A stretch of DNA of 64,000 nucleotides from the NCBI RefSeq assembly GCF_025345565.1, contig NZ_CP054475.1:3885129-3949128 (forward strand), in the 5' to 3' direction. Of the stretch, positions 52,946 to 61,200 are shown piece after piece. Under the pieces are notes generated by a model, which saw only the letters and a list, made by a program, of their open reading frames with translations, made no database searches and was not told the DNA's origin. A program made the translations under genes and the position numbers. Origin of the DNA: Thalassolituus hydrocarboniclasticus (GTDB taxonomy: Bacteria; Pseudomonadota; Gammaproteobacteria; Pseudomonadales; Oceanobacteraceae). Position 1 is the stretch's first letter, and each line of letters starts with the position of its first letter.

Positions 52946-53127
52946 ACTATTACCTTAAAAAATACCGATTTTCAGAAAGGCGCTAAAACTACTCAGCCGC
53001 CGGGGGAAAATCAACGGTCAATTCCGGGCATTTGCCAGCCGCGCTTGGCCAGCCAGGCCCGCCCGGACTTGCCTGACGCCCCGATTTAGCGCATCCTGCG
53101 CGCCTGAAATGATCCCCGGTTTACCGG

Positions 53128-53721
53128 ATGTCTGCGTCTCCACCGAGCCCATTCATGAAGGCATTGTCCTCCCTGCATACGCCGGCGATTCCGTCTCTGG
53201 CACCTGTGCTGCATCCATCTGCTCCGTCATGGTCCAACCGTAACCGGCGCCGTGCGTTCTCCCTGCCGCCCGTCTGGCGCGACTGGTTGCTGAACGAACA
53301 ATCGCTGACGGCACGTCTCAGCGCCCTGCGCCCGGGCACCTTCAATGTACAGGTACTGGCGCAGTATTACGGCGAACCAACCACGGTTGAGCGTCAGGCA
53401 CTGAAACTCTACGGCAGCCAGCGGTTATGGATCAGGGAAGTGATTCTGCGCCTCGGCGAGGTGCCTCTGGTTTACGCCCGTACCGCTATTCCATTAGCGA
53501 CATTGTCGGGAAATGAGCGCCGCTTACAGCATCTGGGCTCGCGCTCACTGGGCAGTTATCTGTTCAGCCAGCCATCGCTGCGCCGTACGCCACTGCAGGT
53601 CAGCCACTGCAAAGCCAATGCACTGGGGTTAGAATGGTCGCGGCGCTCGGTATTTACCCTGCGCGGTAAGCCACTCATGGTGTCGGAAGCGTTTTCCCGC
53701 CGCCTGACCGAATTTCTCTGA
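53128..53721 (+). CDS. ubiC: Chorismate lyase
   Basis: About 197 residues. UbiC splits chorismate to 4-hydroxybenzoate, the first committed step of ubiquinone. IREVILRLGEVPLVYART, LGSRSLGSYLF and a late Glu in VSEAFSRR match the conserved active-site regions. The first ~40 residues are unusually rich in Pro/Ser, and an ATG at 53155 may be the true start; neither has a good ribosome binding site. ubiA follows after 36 bp. Confidence 0.88.
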   Translation: MSASPPSPFMKALSSLHTPAIPSLAPVLHPSAPSWSNRNRRRAFSLPPVWRDWLLNEQSLTARLSALRPGTFNVQVLAQYYGEPTTVERQALKLYGSQRLWIREVILRLGEVPLVYARTAIPLATLSGNERRLQHLGSRSLGSYLFSQPSLRRTPLQVSHCKANALGLEWSRRSVFTLRGKPLMVSEAFSRRLTEFL

Positions 53722-53757
53722 AGGGCAGAACTGCCCCCGGCAAGAAGAAGAACTGTT

Positions 53758-54657
53758 ATGTCCGCATTATCCCAACAGCTTGATCGTTACTGGCCATCCC
53801 GCTGGGGACGCTGGCAGGACTGGATTGCCATTACCCGTCTCGACCGCCCGATCGGTTCTTACCTGCTGCTCGGACCAACGCTGTGGGCGTTATGGATTGC
53901 CGCGGCTGGCGTACCCGACCTGAATCTGTTGCTGATTTTCACCGCCGGTGTGTTTCTGATGCGCTCCGCCGGCTGCATCATCAATGACTTTGCCGACCGC
54001 AAGGTCGACGGCCACGTAAAGCGCACCGCCGACCGGCCGCTGGCGACCGGCCGCATGACCAGCAAACAGGCGCTGACCGGCTTCGCGGTACTGGTGCTGC
54101 TGGCTTTCCTGCTGGTGCTGCTGACCAATACCTTCACCATTATGCTGTCGTTTGCCGCCCTTGGGCTGGCGTCGCTCTACCCTTTTATGAAGCGTTACAC
54201 CCACCTGCCGCAGGTGTTTCTCGGTGCTGCTTATTCCTGTGCCATTCCGATGGCCTTTGCCGCGCAGAGCAACGACATTCCGGCCGTTGCCTGGCTGTTG
54301 TATATCGCCAACCTGTGCTGGACCGTGGCTTACGACACTATGTATGCCATGGTCGACCGCGATGACGACCTGAAGATCGGCATCAAATCTACTGCGGTGC
54401 TGTTCGCCGAACTGGATCTGGCGATGATCGGTCTGCTGCAGGGCATGACGCTGTTCTGCCTGCTGGCGGCCGGAAATCAGCTGGCGCTGAGCTGGCCGTT
54501 TTATGTCGGTCTGCTGTGCGGGGCGCTATTTTTTGCTTCGCAGTTATGGCAGATCCGTTCACGCGGCCGTGACGTCTGCTTTACGGCTTTCCGCCAGAGT
54601 TACTGGTTTGGCCTGATTATCTGGGCCGGCTTCGCAGGCCATTACCTGCTCGCCTGA
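53758..54657 (+). CDS. ubiA: 4-hydroxybenzoate polyprenyltransferase
   Basis: A 299-residue integral membrane prenyltransferase that attaches the isoprenoid tail to 4-hydroxybenzoate. The two Asp-rich Mg-binding motifs are [11 protein letters not shown] and [13 protein letters not shown]. About eight or nine helices are expected. It is paired with ubiC and sits upstream of phoB, as in Pseudomonas. Confidence 0.96.
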   Translation: MSALSQQLDRYWPSRWGRWQDWIAITRLDRPIGSYLLLGPTLWALWIAAAGVPDLNLLLIFTAGVFLMRSAGCIINDFADRKVDGHVKRTADRPLATGRMTSKQALTGFAVLVLLAFLLVLLTNTFTIMLSFAALGLASLYPFMKRYTHLPQVFLGAAYSCAIPMAFAAQSNDIPAVAWLLYIANLCWTVAYDTMYAMVDRDDDLKIGIKSTAVLFAELDLAMIGLLQGMTLFCLLAAGNQLALSWPFYVGLLCGALFFASQLWQIRSRGRDVCFTAFRQSYWFGLIIWAGFAGHYLLA

Positions 54658-54739
54658 AGCGCGTTCTGCTCAGGCATTCTCCGGCCACCTCCGCACAGAA
54701 TGTGCAGAAAGTTCCGCTAATCAGTCGTTACTGAGTCAG

Positions 54740-54775
54740 TTGTCACATCCCTGTAACATTGCGCCAGTGTAATAC
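54740..54775 (+). promoter_or_regulatory. PHO box and promoter of phoB
   Basis: TTGTCAC-ATCC-CTGTAAC (54740-54757) is two direct heptamers in an 11-bp period, close to the PhoB-box consensus. A -10 candidate TAATAC lies at 54770-54775, about 12 bp after the second heptamer, the expected geometry where PhoB replaces a -35. This implies positive autoregulation of phoB. Confidence 0.75.
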
Positions 54776-54815
54776 CAGCGCAATACGGGATTGTGACACT
54801 TGCGTGACGACAACT

Positions 54816-55514
54816 ATGACTAAAGCAGGCAAGACGGTATTAATCGTCGATGATGAAGCGCCAATCCGCGAGATGATCGCGGTCGCCCTGGAAATGGCAG
54901 GCTACGAGTGTATGGAAGCCGCCAGCGTTCAGGAGGCTCATGCTCATATCGTCGATAATAAACCAGATATGATTTTGCTCGACTGGATGCTGCCCGGCAC
55001 CAGCGGCGTGGAGTTTGCGCGCCGCCTGAAACGGGATGATCTGACCGCCGAGCTGCCAATTATTATGCTCACCGCCAAAGGCGAAGAAGACAACAAAGTA
55101 CAGGGGCTGGAAGCCGGTGCGGATGATTACATCACCAAACCCTTTTCCCCGCGTGAACTGGTCGCACGCCTGAAAGCCGTGCTGCGCCGCGCCACACCAC
55201 AGGGCATTGAAGAGCCTATCGATGTCGGTGGCCTGATGCTCGATCCGGTCTGCCACCGCGTAACCTCACACAGCAGCCCGATTGATATCGGCCCGACTGA
55301 ATACCGTCTGCTGCAGTTCTTTATGACCCATCAGGAGCGTGCCTATTCTCGCGCTCAGCTGCTGGATCAGGTGTGGGGCGGCAACGTGTATGTCGAGGAA
55401 CGTACGGTTGATGTGCATATCCGCCGCCTGCGCAAAGCCTTGGGTGAATCCCACGAACATCTGATTCAGACCGTTCGCGGAACCGGCTACCGCTTCTCGA
55501 CCAAAGCGTCCTGA
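54816..55514 (+). CDS. phoB: Phosphate-regulon response regulator PhoB
   Basis: A 232-residue OmpR-family regulator. The receiver has the phosphoacceptor Asp56 (LLDWMLPG), acidic pair DDE at 12-14 and Lys in YITKPFS. The winged-helix DNA-binding domain ends VRGTGYRFS. It closely follows the Pseudomonas PhoB sequence (GKTVLIVDDEAPIREM). The ATG at 54816 is used; a GTG at 54804 is possible. It is controlled by the PHO box at 54740. Confidence 0.95.
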   Translation: MTKAGKTVLIVDDEAPIREMIAVALEMAGYECMEAASVQEAHAHIVDNKPDMILLDWMLPGTSGVEFARRLKRDDLTAELPIIMLTAKGEEDNKVQGLEAGADDYITKPFSPRELVARLKAVLRRATPQGIEEPIDVGGLMLDPVCHRVTSHSSPIDIGPTEYRLLQFFMTHQERAYSRAQLLDQVWGGNVYVEERTVDVHIRRLRKALGESHEHLIQTVRGTGYRFSTKAS

Positions 55515-55519
55515 AGCCG

Positions 55520-56917
55520 ATGAGCCCGGTCTGGCGCAGGGAATTGCGCCGTCTGTGCTATCTGCTGCTGCTCGCACTGAGCATTGGTATCAGCCTTCAC
55601 CAGCCAGGTGCGGCGATTGCTCTGGCACTGGGCGGCTATACCGCCTGGCAATGGCTGCAACTGTCACGCCTGCAGCACTGGTTGCAACAGGGCCAGAGTA
55701 CGCCACTGCCACGCACCGTCGGTGTCTGGGGCGCGGTTTTCAGCGAAACCCAGAGGCTGCAGCAACGCAGCAGCAAGCATCAGCAGAAACTGCAGGCCAT
55801 CATCAACCGCATTCAGGATTCCACTGCCGCCCTGCAGGATGCCGTACTGATGGTCGACAGCCACGGCAACCTGGAATGGTGGAATCATGCCGCCAGCAAA
55901 TTTCTCGGACTGCGGGCGCCGGTCGATGTCGGCCAGCCCATTACCAACCTGATCCGCAACCCGGCTTTTAACGACTACTTTAATCACGGCGAATATGACG
56001 AGCCGCTGGAGATAAAGTCACCGGTTAACAGCCGCATTCATCTGCAATTCAACATTACCCAGTTTGGCCGTAAAGACCGGCTGCTGGTCGTGCATGACAT
56101 TACCCGCCTGAAGCAACTGGAGCAGATGCGCAAAGACTTTGTTGCCAACGTCAGCCACGAATTACGTACGCCACTGACCGTGGTATCCGGTTACGTCGAA
56201 ACCATGGCCAGTGTCAGCGATCAGCTGCCGCCACGCTGGGGACGTATGCTGGCGCAGATGAGCGAGCAGAGCGCGCGTATGGAGGCGTTAATCAAAGATC
56301 TGCTGATGCTGTCACGGCTGGAAACCACCCAGCAGGAACAGCCACAGGCGGTGGCGATTGAACCGCTGCTGGCCAGCATTGCCGCTGATGCCCGGGCGCT
56401 GAGCCATGAGCGCGGCCACGATATCCGTCTCAGCATCGACTGCCCGGCACAGTTACTGGGCTACGCCGACGAACTGCGCAGTGCTTTCTCTAATCTGGTG
56501 TTCAACGCGGTGAAATACACGCCGGATGGCGGCAAAGTGGAGTTAAGCTGGTACTGCAACAATGACGGCGCCTTCTTTGCGGTGCGCGATAATGGCAGCG
56601 GCATTGAGGCGCATCATTTACCACGCCTGACCGAGCGTTTTTATCGCGCCGACCCAAGCCGCAACAAAGCCACCGGCGGTACCGGACTGGGCCTGGCCAT
56701 CGTCAAACATGTGCTGTTACGCCATGAAGGGGAGTTGCTGATCGAAAGCGAGCCGGGTAAAGGCAGCTGTTTTACCTGCCATTTCAAACCACAAAAGCTG
56801 ATTAGCTGCGAGCCAGCCAAACAGCCCGCAGACCTGACCGGGACGCCGACGGCTCAGCGCACTTTGGCGATAAAGCGGGACAGTGTTGCCAGCTTTTCCG
56901 GGTCGTCATCAACATAG
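55520..56917 (+). CDS. phoR: Phosphate-regulon sensor kinase PhoR
   Basis: A 465-residue histidine kinase. Two short N-terminal membrane helices (about 10-40) lead to a PAS domain (DAVLMVDSHGNLEWWN), then the H-box with His213 (VSHELRTPLT), N-box NLVFNAVKYTPDG and G-boxes DNGSG and GGTGLGLAIV. It lies 5 bp after phoB. The last ~37 residues extend past the usual PhoR end and are antisense to the end of the convergent response-regulator gene (64-bp overlap). Confidence 0.95.
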   Translation: MSPVWRRELRRLCYLLLLALSIGISLHQPGAAIALALGGYTAWQWLQLSRLQHWLQQGQSTPLPRTVGVWGAVFSETQRLQQRSSKHQQKLQAIINRIQDSTAALQDAVLMVDSHGNLEWWNHAASKFLGLRAPVDVGQPITNLIRNPAFNDYFNHGEYDEPLEIKSPVNSRIHLQFNITQFGRKDRLLVVHDITRLKQLEQMRKDFVANVSHELRTPLTVVSGYVETMASVSDQLPPRWGRMLAQMSEQSARMEALIKDLLMLSRLETTQQEQPQAVAIEPLLASIAADARALSHERGHDIRLSIDCPAQLLGYADELRSAFSNLVFNAVKYTPDGGKVELSWYCNNDGAFFAVRDNGSGIEAHHLPRLTERFYRADPSRNKATGGTGLGLAIVKHVLLRHEGELLIESEPGKGSCFTCHFKPQKLISCEPAKQPADLTGTPTAQRTLAIKRDSVASFSGSSST

Positions 56918-57792
56918 CGGATCAGCATCTGAATGGTCTGTGCATCCGGGTGCGGCTCCTGCGCCTGCATCATGCGCACATAACCGTTAATACGGGCAAC
57001 ATCGCCGCTGTCCTGATCAACAATATCCAGCACGACCTGCTCCAGCAAAGCCGGTAACGGCCCCTCGCGACGGAAGACGCCGATCAGCTCCTGCAGGCTG
57101 ATATCTTTAATCACCAGCTTGGCGCTGCCACCCGAGCCAAAACGTACACTGGCCAGACCGCGGGCCTTGGCAGCACTTTTACGGGCCGGAGCAGCCTGCT
57201 CACCCATTAATACCGATGCGCCGCCCAGATCAGCAGCAGCAACGGTTTTCGGTTCAGCCATGGCTTTAGGCGTTGCGCCCATCAGCACGGATGCGCCGCC
57301 CATATCTCCGCCCGCCACTTTGGCTGCTCCACCAACGCTGGCAGCGCCCAGCACATCAGCAGAGCCATTACCGGTAGCCGCTTTACTTTCGCCCTGATTC
57401 GGGCGGATTTTCAGATGTTTGTAGACCAGCTTGGCCAGCTTGCCGACGAAATTTTCACGCGTGAAAGGCTTGCCGATATATTCCGATACACCGGCCTCCA
57501 CGGCTTTCAGCACGTGATCGCGTTCGCCACGGCTGGTGATCATCATAAAGGGGACTTTTTTGTAGCGCTCATCGGCGCGCATCCACTGCAGCACCTCAAT
57601 GCCGGAAACTTCCGGCATTTCCCAGTCGCATAACACCAGATTGATGCTTTTACCGTTCATGATGCTGATGGCCTTGCGGCCATCGACAGCTTCATGCAAT
57701 TCGCAGCCCGGGTAAGTGTCACGGACTGCTTTTTTTACCAGATCGCGGATAAATGCTGCGTCATCAACGACCAGAATGTTCAGTGCTGCCAT
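56854..57792 (-). CDS. CheY-like response regulator with repetitive linker
   Basis: A 312-residue regulator. The receiver domain (about 1-125) has Asp56 (LVLCDWEMP) and Lys109 (YIGKPF). A Gly/Ala-rich linker (about 135-222) repeats GGASVLMG at 165-172 and 190-197, with further ASV copies at 151 and 214. The C-terminal ~90 residues (KLVIKDISLQELIGVFRRE) are an unrecognised helical domain. A similar gene lies near phoBR in Pseudomonas. It overlaps the end of cysZ by 29 bp and the end of phoR by 64 bp. Confidence 0.88.
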   Translation of the reverse strand: MAALNILVVDDAAFIRDLVKKAVRDTYPGCELHEAVDGRKAISIMNGKSINLVLCDWEMPEVSGIEVLQWMRADERYKKVPFMMITSRGERDHVLKAVEAGVSEYIGKPFTRENFVGKLAKLVYKHLKIRPNQGESKAATGNGSADVLGAASVGGAAKVAGGDMGGASVLMGATPKAMAEPKTVAAADLGGASVLMGEQAAPARKSAAKARGLASVRFGSGGSAKLVIKDISLQELIGVFRREGPLPALLEQVVLDIVDQDSGDVARINGYVRMMQAQEPHPDAQTIQMLIRYVDDDPEKLATLSRFIAKVR

Positions 57793-58576
57793 CGGCTAAC
57801 CTTTGCCTGTGGGTATCCCCTTCAGCATAGCCGAATCCGCCGACATTGCCCGGCTGCCCCAACCGCTCAAGACGCAGGCGGGTTGCACCGATCACCGCCG
57901 CCGGCATCACAAACCAGTTCACCAGCGGAATCATCATCAGAAAGGCCACCACCGCGCCAAAACTCAGCACGGTGAGGTTGTCACCAGCCATGGCTTTACG
58001 CATCTCGGCAAAACTGCGGCCATGATTATCAAAGGAATAATCGATGTACTGCAGCGCCACCACCCAGCTGCCGAACCAGAACCACAGTAACGGGCTGGCC
58101 AGATTCAGGCCGGGAATAAAACTCAGCACCAGCAACAGCAGGTAACGCGGCAACAGATAACCCAGCTTGGTCAGCTCGCGGCCAAAGGTGCGGCGGATCA
58201 TCTTCAGCACAGGCTCTTCCGGCAGTACGATACCGGCACGGCGCTCAACCTGCTCACTCAGCAAGCCATTCAGCGGGCTGCCCAGCGTTACCAGCAGAGT
58301 GCTGAAGAAATACGCCATCACCAGCAGCATGGTCAGCAGTGCCAGTGGCATCAGTAACCAGTACAGCCACTCCAGCCACTCCAGCCAACCCGGCAGCCAG
58401 GCCAGCAGGGATTCAATCCAGCCATTCAGTTTTTGTCCGCCCCACCAGCTGGCGGCACTCATAACGACGATATTCAGCAGTAATGGCAAGGCGACAAAGC
58501 GGCGCAGACCCGGCTCGCGTAACGAGAGGAAGCCCTGCCATAAGTAATGCCAGCCAAGAAATGGGTTGCCGTTCAT
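57764..58576 (-). CDS. cysZ: CysZ-like sulfate transporter
   Basis: A 270-residue inner-membrane protein of the EI24/CysZ family with about four to six membrane segments (LPLLLNIVVMSAASWW, LLMPLALLTMLLVMAYFF, RYLLLLVLSFIPGLNLASPLLW). YIDYSFDNHGRSFAEMR is the family signature. It would import sulfate for cysteine synthesis. Its 3' end overlaps the downstream response-regulator start, suggesting coupling. Confidence 0.88.
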   Translation of the reverse strand: MNGNPFLGWHYLWQGFLSLREPGLRRFVALPLLLNIVVMSAASWWGGQKLNGWIESLLAWLPGWLEWLEWLYWLLMPLALLTMLLVMAYFFSTLLVTLGSPLNGLLSEQVERRAGIVLPEEPVLKMIRRTFGRELTKLGYLLPRYLLLLVLSFIPGLNLASPLLWFWFGSWVVALQYIDYSFDNHGRSFAEMRKAMAGDNLTVLSFGAVVAFLMMIPLVNWFVMPAAVIGATRLRLERLGQPGNVGGFGYAEGDTHRQRLADGSTEHSGR

Positions 58577-58687
58577 AGATAGCTCCGTGCATCAATCCGG
58601 GCGCTTTTATACAATGCATCCCTTTGAATAACCACCCAACAACCCGTGCTGCTGACTGTTAAAAGCGGCCAATTTACCCGGAGAACC

Positions 58688-59377
58688 GTGCCCGTGACGC
58701 CGCAACGTCTGGAGAGAATTCATCAAACCCTGAGCCTGCGCCAACCCGATTTAACCGTACTGACCGACGAGGTGCATAAAGACCGCAACCTGTCGGCCAT
58801 CGTCCGTACCTGCGATGCCTTTGCGGTACCCGAAGTCCATTGTGTCTGGCCCGGAGATCAGTACCGCCTGCGCCGCAATCAGACCGCCGGAGCGGGCACC
58901 TGGGTCGATGTACAAACCCACCCTTCTATTGATACCGCCATAGAACACCTGCAGGAGCAGGGCTTTACCGTCTGCGCCGCCCACTTCAGCGACCGCGCCG
59001 TCGACTTCCGCGATTACGACTTCACCCGGCCAACCGCACTGATGCTCGGTAATGAGAAAGAAGGGATAAGCGAACAAGCCGCCGAACTGGCCGACGAGCA
59101 TCTGATCATTCCGATGCAGGGCATGGTGCAGTCTTTTAATGTTTCAGTCGCTGCGGCAATCATCCTCAGCGAAGCCCAGCGCCAGCGTCAGGCAGCCGGA
59201 TTGTTTGACGAAAACCGTCTGGATGAAGAAACCTACCAGCGCCTGCTGTTTGAATGGTGCCAGCCGGTTATCACCAAGCTCTGCCACAAATATAAGCTGC
59301 CCTACCCGGAGCTGGGAGAGGACGGAGAACTGGTGGACCCTCAGGGATTTTCTGCTCTGGTCAACGGCCGCAGCTGA
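58688..59377 (+). CDS. trmH: tRNA (guanosine18-2'-O)-methyltransferase
   Basis: A 229-residue SPOUT methyltransferase that methylates G18 in the tRNA D-loop. Conserved motifs are EVHKDRNLSAIVRTCDAF, ALMLGNEKEGIS and IPMQGMVQSFNVSVAAAI, which forms the trefoil knot. GTG at 58688 has GGAG upstream and gives exactly the E. coli length; GTG codons at 58646 and 58694 are alternatives. Its 3' end overlaps the convergent gene by 37 bp. Confidence 0.93.
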   Translation: MPVTPQRLERIHQTLSLRQPDLTVLTDEVHKDRNLSAIVRTCDAFAVPEVHCVWPGDQYRLRRNQTAGAGTWVDVQTHPSIDTAIEHLQEQGFTVCAAHFSDRAVDFRDYDFTRPTALMLGNEKEGISEQAAELADEHLIIPMQGMVQSFNVSVAAAIILSEAQRQRQAAGLFDENRLDEETYQRLLFEWCQPVITKLCHKYKLPYPELGEDGELVDPQGFSALVNGRS

Positions 59378-60156
59378 TACTCCCAGTTCAGATCACGGTT
59401 ATTGAACCGCATCTGCGCCAAAGGGATGCGCTGATAGCGGAAATCCTGCTGCCAGAACTGCAGCAGGCCCTGCTCAAAACGGCGCGGAATCTGTGCACCC
59501 AGCAAAACCATGCGCAGTGCTTTGGGTGGCAGTCGTAACAGCCACTGGCGCTGCTGACCAACCTGAATGGACTTATCCACAGACTCGCGCGCGCAGATCA
59601 GACGCTGTTCCGCCAGTATCGCCTGATGCGGCGGATCACAGCACAGACTGTCGGGCAGTCGCGGGGCACGCTGAAGCTGATAACTGACCGGGCGGAATAA
59701 TGTATCCGGCCAGTACTGTGGGTCGATCCCCAACCAGATACCACTGAAACCGGCTCCGTAAGACCAGGCCAGCGGGCAATAGGGATCACTGAAAAAACGT
59801 TGCAGCAACCAGTCCTCAGGCTTGCCGATATCCTCTTCTGCCCGCGCTTTACGCTGGGCAACCAATGCTGCTTCTATATCTGCACGCTTGCTCTCCGCCT
59901 GACGCAGAAAGTCATCGCGGCTGATCAGGCTGCGCAGGTTCTCTGGCAGGCGTTCATATTCGGCATGCATATGCGACAGATAATCTTCCGCCGAAATACG
60001 CACCTGTGCAGCCTGTGCCGGCGGCGGCAATAACCAGGGCAGTCCACTGGCTGTCGCCGGTAATAATGGAATAAATCCACGCTTCAGCAACGGAATCGCC
60101 TCTTCTCCTAAAGGCAGATACACCAGTTCCGGCGGCAAACGAACAGCATTACTCAT
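59341..60156 (-). CDS. Hypothetical protein, weak DUF2971 resemblance
   Basis: About 271 residues, soluble, no signal peptide. A segment SDPYCPLAWSYGAGFSGIWLGIDPQYW recalls the mid-region of DUF2971 proteins, but this is weak. Function is unknown. The start at 60156 is an ATG with GGAG 12 bases upstream; the frame is open to 60201. Its 3' end overlaps trmH by 37 bp on the opposite strand. Confidence 0.7.
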   Translation of the reverse strand: MSNAVRLPPELVYLPLGEEAIPLLKRGFIPLLPATASGLPWLLPPPAQAAQVRISAEDYLSHMHAEYERLPENLRSLISRDDFLRQAESKRADIEAALVAQRKARAEEDIGKPEDWLLQRFFSDPYCPLAWSYGAGFSGIWLGIDPQYWPDTLFRPVSYQLQRAPRLPDSLCCDPPHQAILAEQRLICARESVDKSIQVGQQRQWLLRLPPKALRMVLLGAQIPRRFEQGLLQFWQQDFRYQRIPLAQMRFNNRDLNWEYQLRPLTRAENP

Positions 60157-60285
60157 AAAAACGCATGACTCCTGAAGAACCGTCGACAGATAAACGCCCA
60201 CCCCTTTGTGCGATATATCTCACAAGACAGTGCGACATCTGGGTAAAAAGCACTGGATGTGACGGAAGAAACGACACAGAAAAAA

Positions 60286-60303
60286 TGTAAGACATTGATT
60301 TAT
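60286..60303 (+). promoter_or_regulatory. Possible GacA-type upstream activating half-site
   Basis: TGTAAG (60286-60291) followed by AC-AT-TG matches the left half and core of the Pseudomonas GacA box (TGTAAG-NNATNN-CTTACA); the right half is poor. It lies about 100 bp before the expected start of the small RNA. Elements between here and 60394 include an imperfect palindrome TATAAGAACTTTATA (60301-60315) and TATCTT (60382-60387) as a weak -10. Confidence 0.35.
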
Positions 60304-60393
60304 AAGAACTTTATAAAAACACGCTATCTCTGATTAACCACAGTATAGAAAACCTGGGCTATCCCAGAAGGTCGATTCTGCTATCTTTAATTC

Positions 60394-60604
60394 CACAAGG
60401 ACGAACGCACTGCCGGGATGGCAGTGATCAGGAAGATACCGCTAGGGATTGCAATCACGGATAGAGTTGTCGGCGAAGGATCGCTGGTCAGGGATGAGCA
60501 ACCGCAATGGACAGCGGCAGGGATGAACGAAGACTAGGACGCCAGGATGGCGCTAGGGTGCTGTGGCGGTCAGGACAGGATGTCCTGACCGCCCGATTTT
60601 TTTT
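60394..60604 (+). ncRNA. CsrB/RsmZ-type CsrA-sequestering small RNA
   Basis: About 211 nt with 13 GGA motifs, most in the A/C-rich CsrA context (AAGGAC, CAGGAT, CAGGGAT). Several lie in hairpin loops: CACTGCC-GGGAT-GGCAGTG (60408-60426), GCGA-AGGA-TCGC (60473-60484), CCGC-loop-GCGG (60502-60517) and CGCC-AGGAT-GGCG (60540-60552). It ends in a 12-bp perfect terminator stem (60565-60576 / 60582-60593), loop AGGAT, then eight Ts. The short open frames here have no family features. In Pseudomonas and enteric bacteria such RNAs titrate CsrA/RsmA under GacS-GacA control. The 5' end is estimated. It fills most of the 530-bp gene-free gap 60157-60686. Confidence 0.88.
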
Positions 60605-60686
60605 GGGGCACGCGAAATTTTGCGGTACCCGCTTCACTCCCTCATCCCCGGTACAGCCCGATTGCAGACTTCTTCTGCATTATCAG

Positions 60687-61007
60687 TCAGCGGCTGTGAT
60701 AACGCTCTGCCAGTAAACCAACACCGACAAAAGCCCCCACTACCACACTCAGAAACATCCCCGATGACAGGGTGCGTAAATAGCTGTCGAGCACCGGCGT
60801 CAGCCACACCGACAATGCGCCATAGCCAAAGGTACACAACGCAATAAAGACCCCGACACGCACCCAGATGGGATGTGGACGCACTAACCGGCGTACCAGA
60901 TCGTTAATCGTATCGCCAAAAATAACCAACAGGGTTGCTACCAGCGCCAACGCGATATCGTCCGTGTGTGGCCGGACATGGCTGGCGAGGGTCTGAATCA
61001 GGGTCAT
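60687..61007 (-). CDS. DUF3392 inner-membrane protein
   Basis: A 106-residue protein with three hydrophobic helices (about residues 18-32, 48-68 and 82-100) resembling the DUF3392 family of gammaproteobacterial membrane proteins. Function is unknown. GGAG precedes the ATG. It is convergent with the small RNA. Confidence 0.8.
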   Translation of the reverse strand: MTLIQTLASHVRPHTDDIALALVATLLVIFGDTINDLVRRLVRPHPIWVRVGVFIALCTFGYGALSVWLTPVLDSYLRTLSSGMFLSVVVGAFVGVGLLAERYHSR

Positions 61008-61033
61008 GCAGGTTCTCCGTCAGGTGAATAAAT

Positions 61034-61059
61034 CTGTCTGCTGAAAGCAAAGCAGACAG
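61034..61059. promoter_or_regulatory. Inverted repeat upstream of DUF3392
   Basis: CTGTCTGC (61034-61041) and GCAGACAG (61052-61059) form a perfect 8-bp inverted repeat with a 10-bp spacer in the divergent region. It could be an operator or a leader hairpin for the minus-strand gene. Confidence 0.4.
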
Positions 61060-61200
61060 GCATGACCTTAGCGCGGAAGAACAGCCTGTTCCATTTCTGT
61101 TACGAATAAAAACTGAACGTTAACTAAACAGCATGGTGTTCTGTCACGGTTGTGCCATTCTGGAAATGTGCAGTAAAGGAAACAACAAGGAACTGCGATC

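Noticed and set aside
54791..54808. Second PHO box TTGTGAC-ACTT-GCGTGAC near the phoB start
   Set aside because: It has 11-bp periodicity but the heptamers deviate from consensus and it would lie downstream of the predicted -10.
60507..60847. Short plus-strand open frames at 60507-60716 and 60563-60847
   Set aside because: They overlap the GGA-rich RNA, cross its terminator and run antisense to the DUF3392 gene; no ribosome binding site or family motif.
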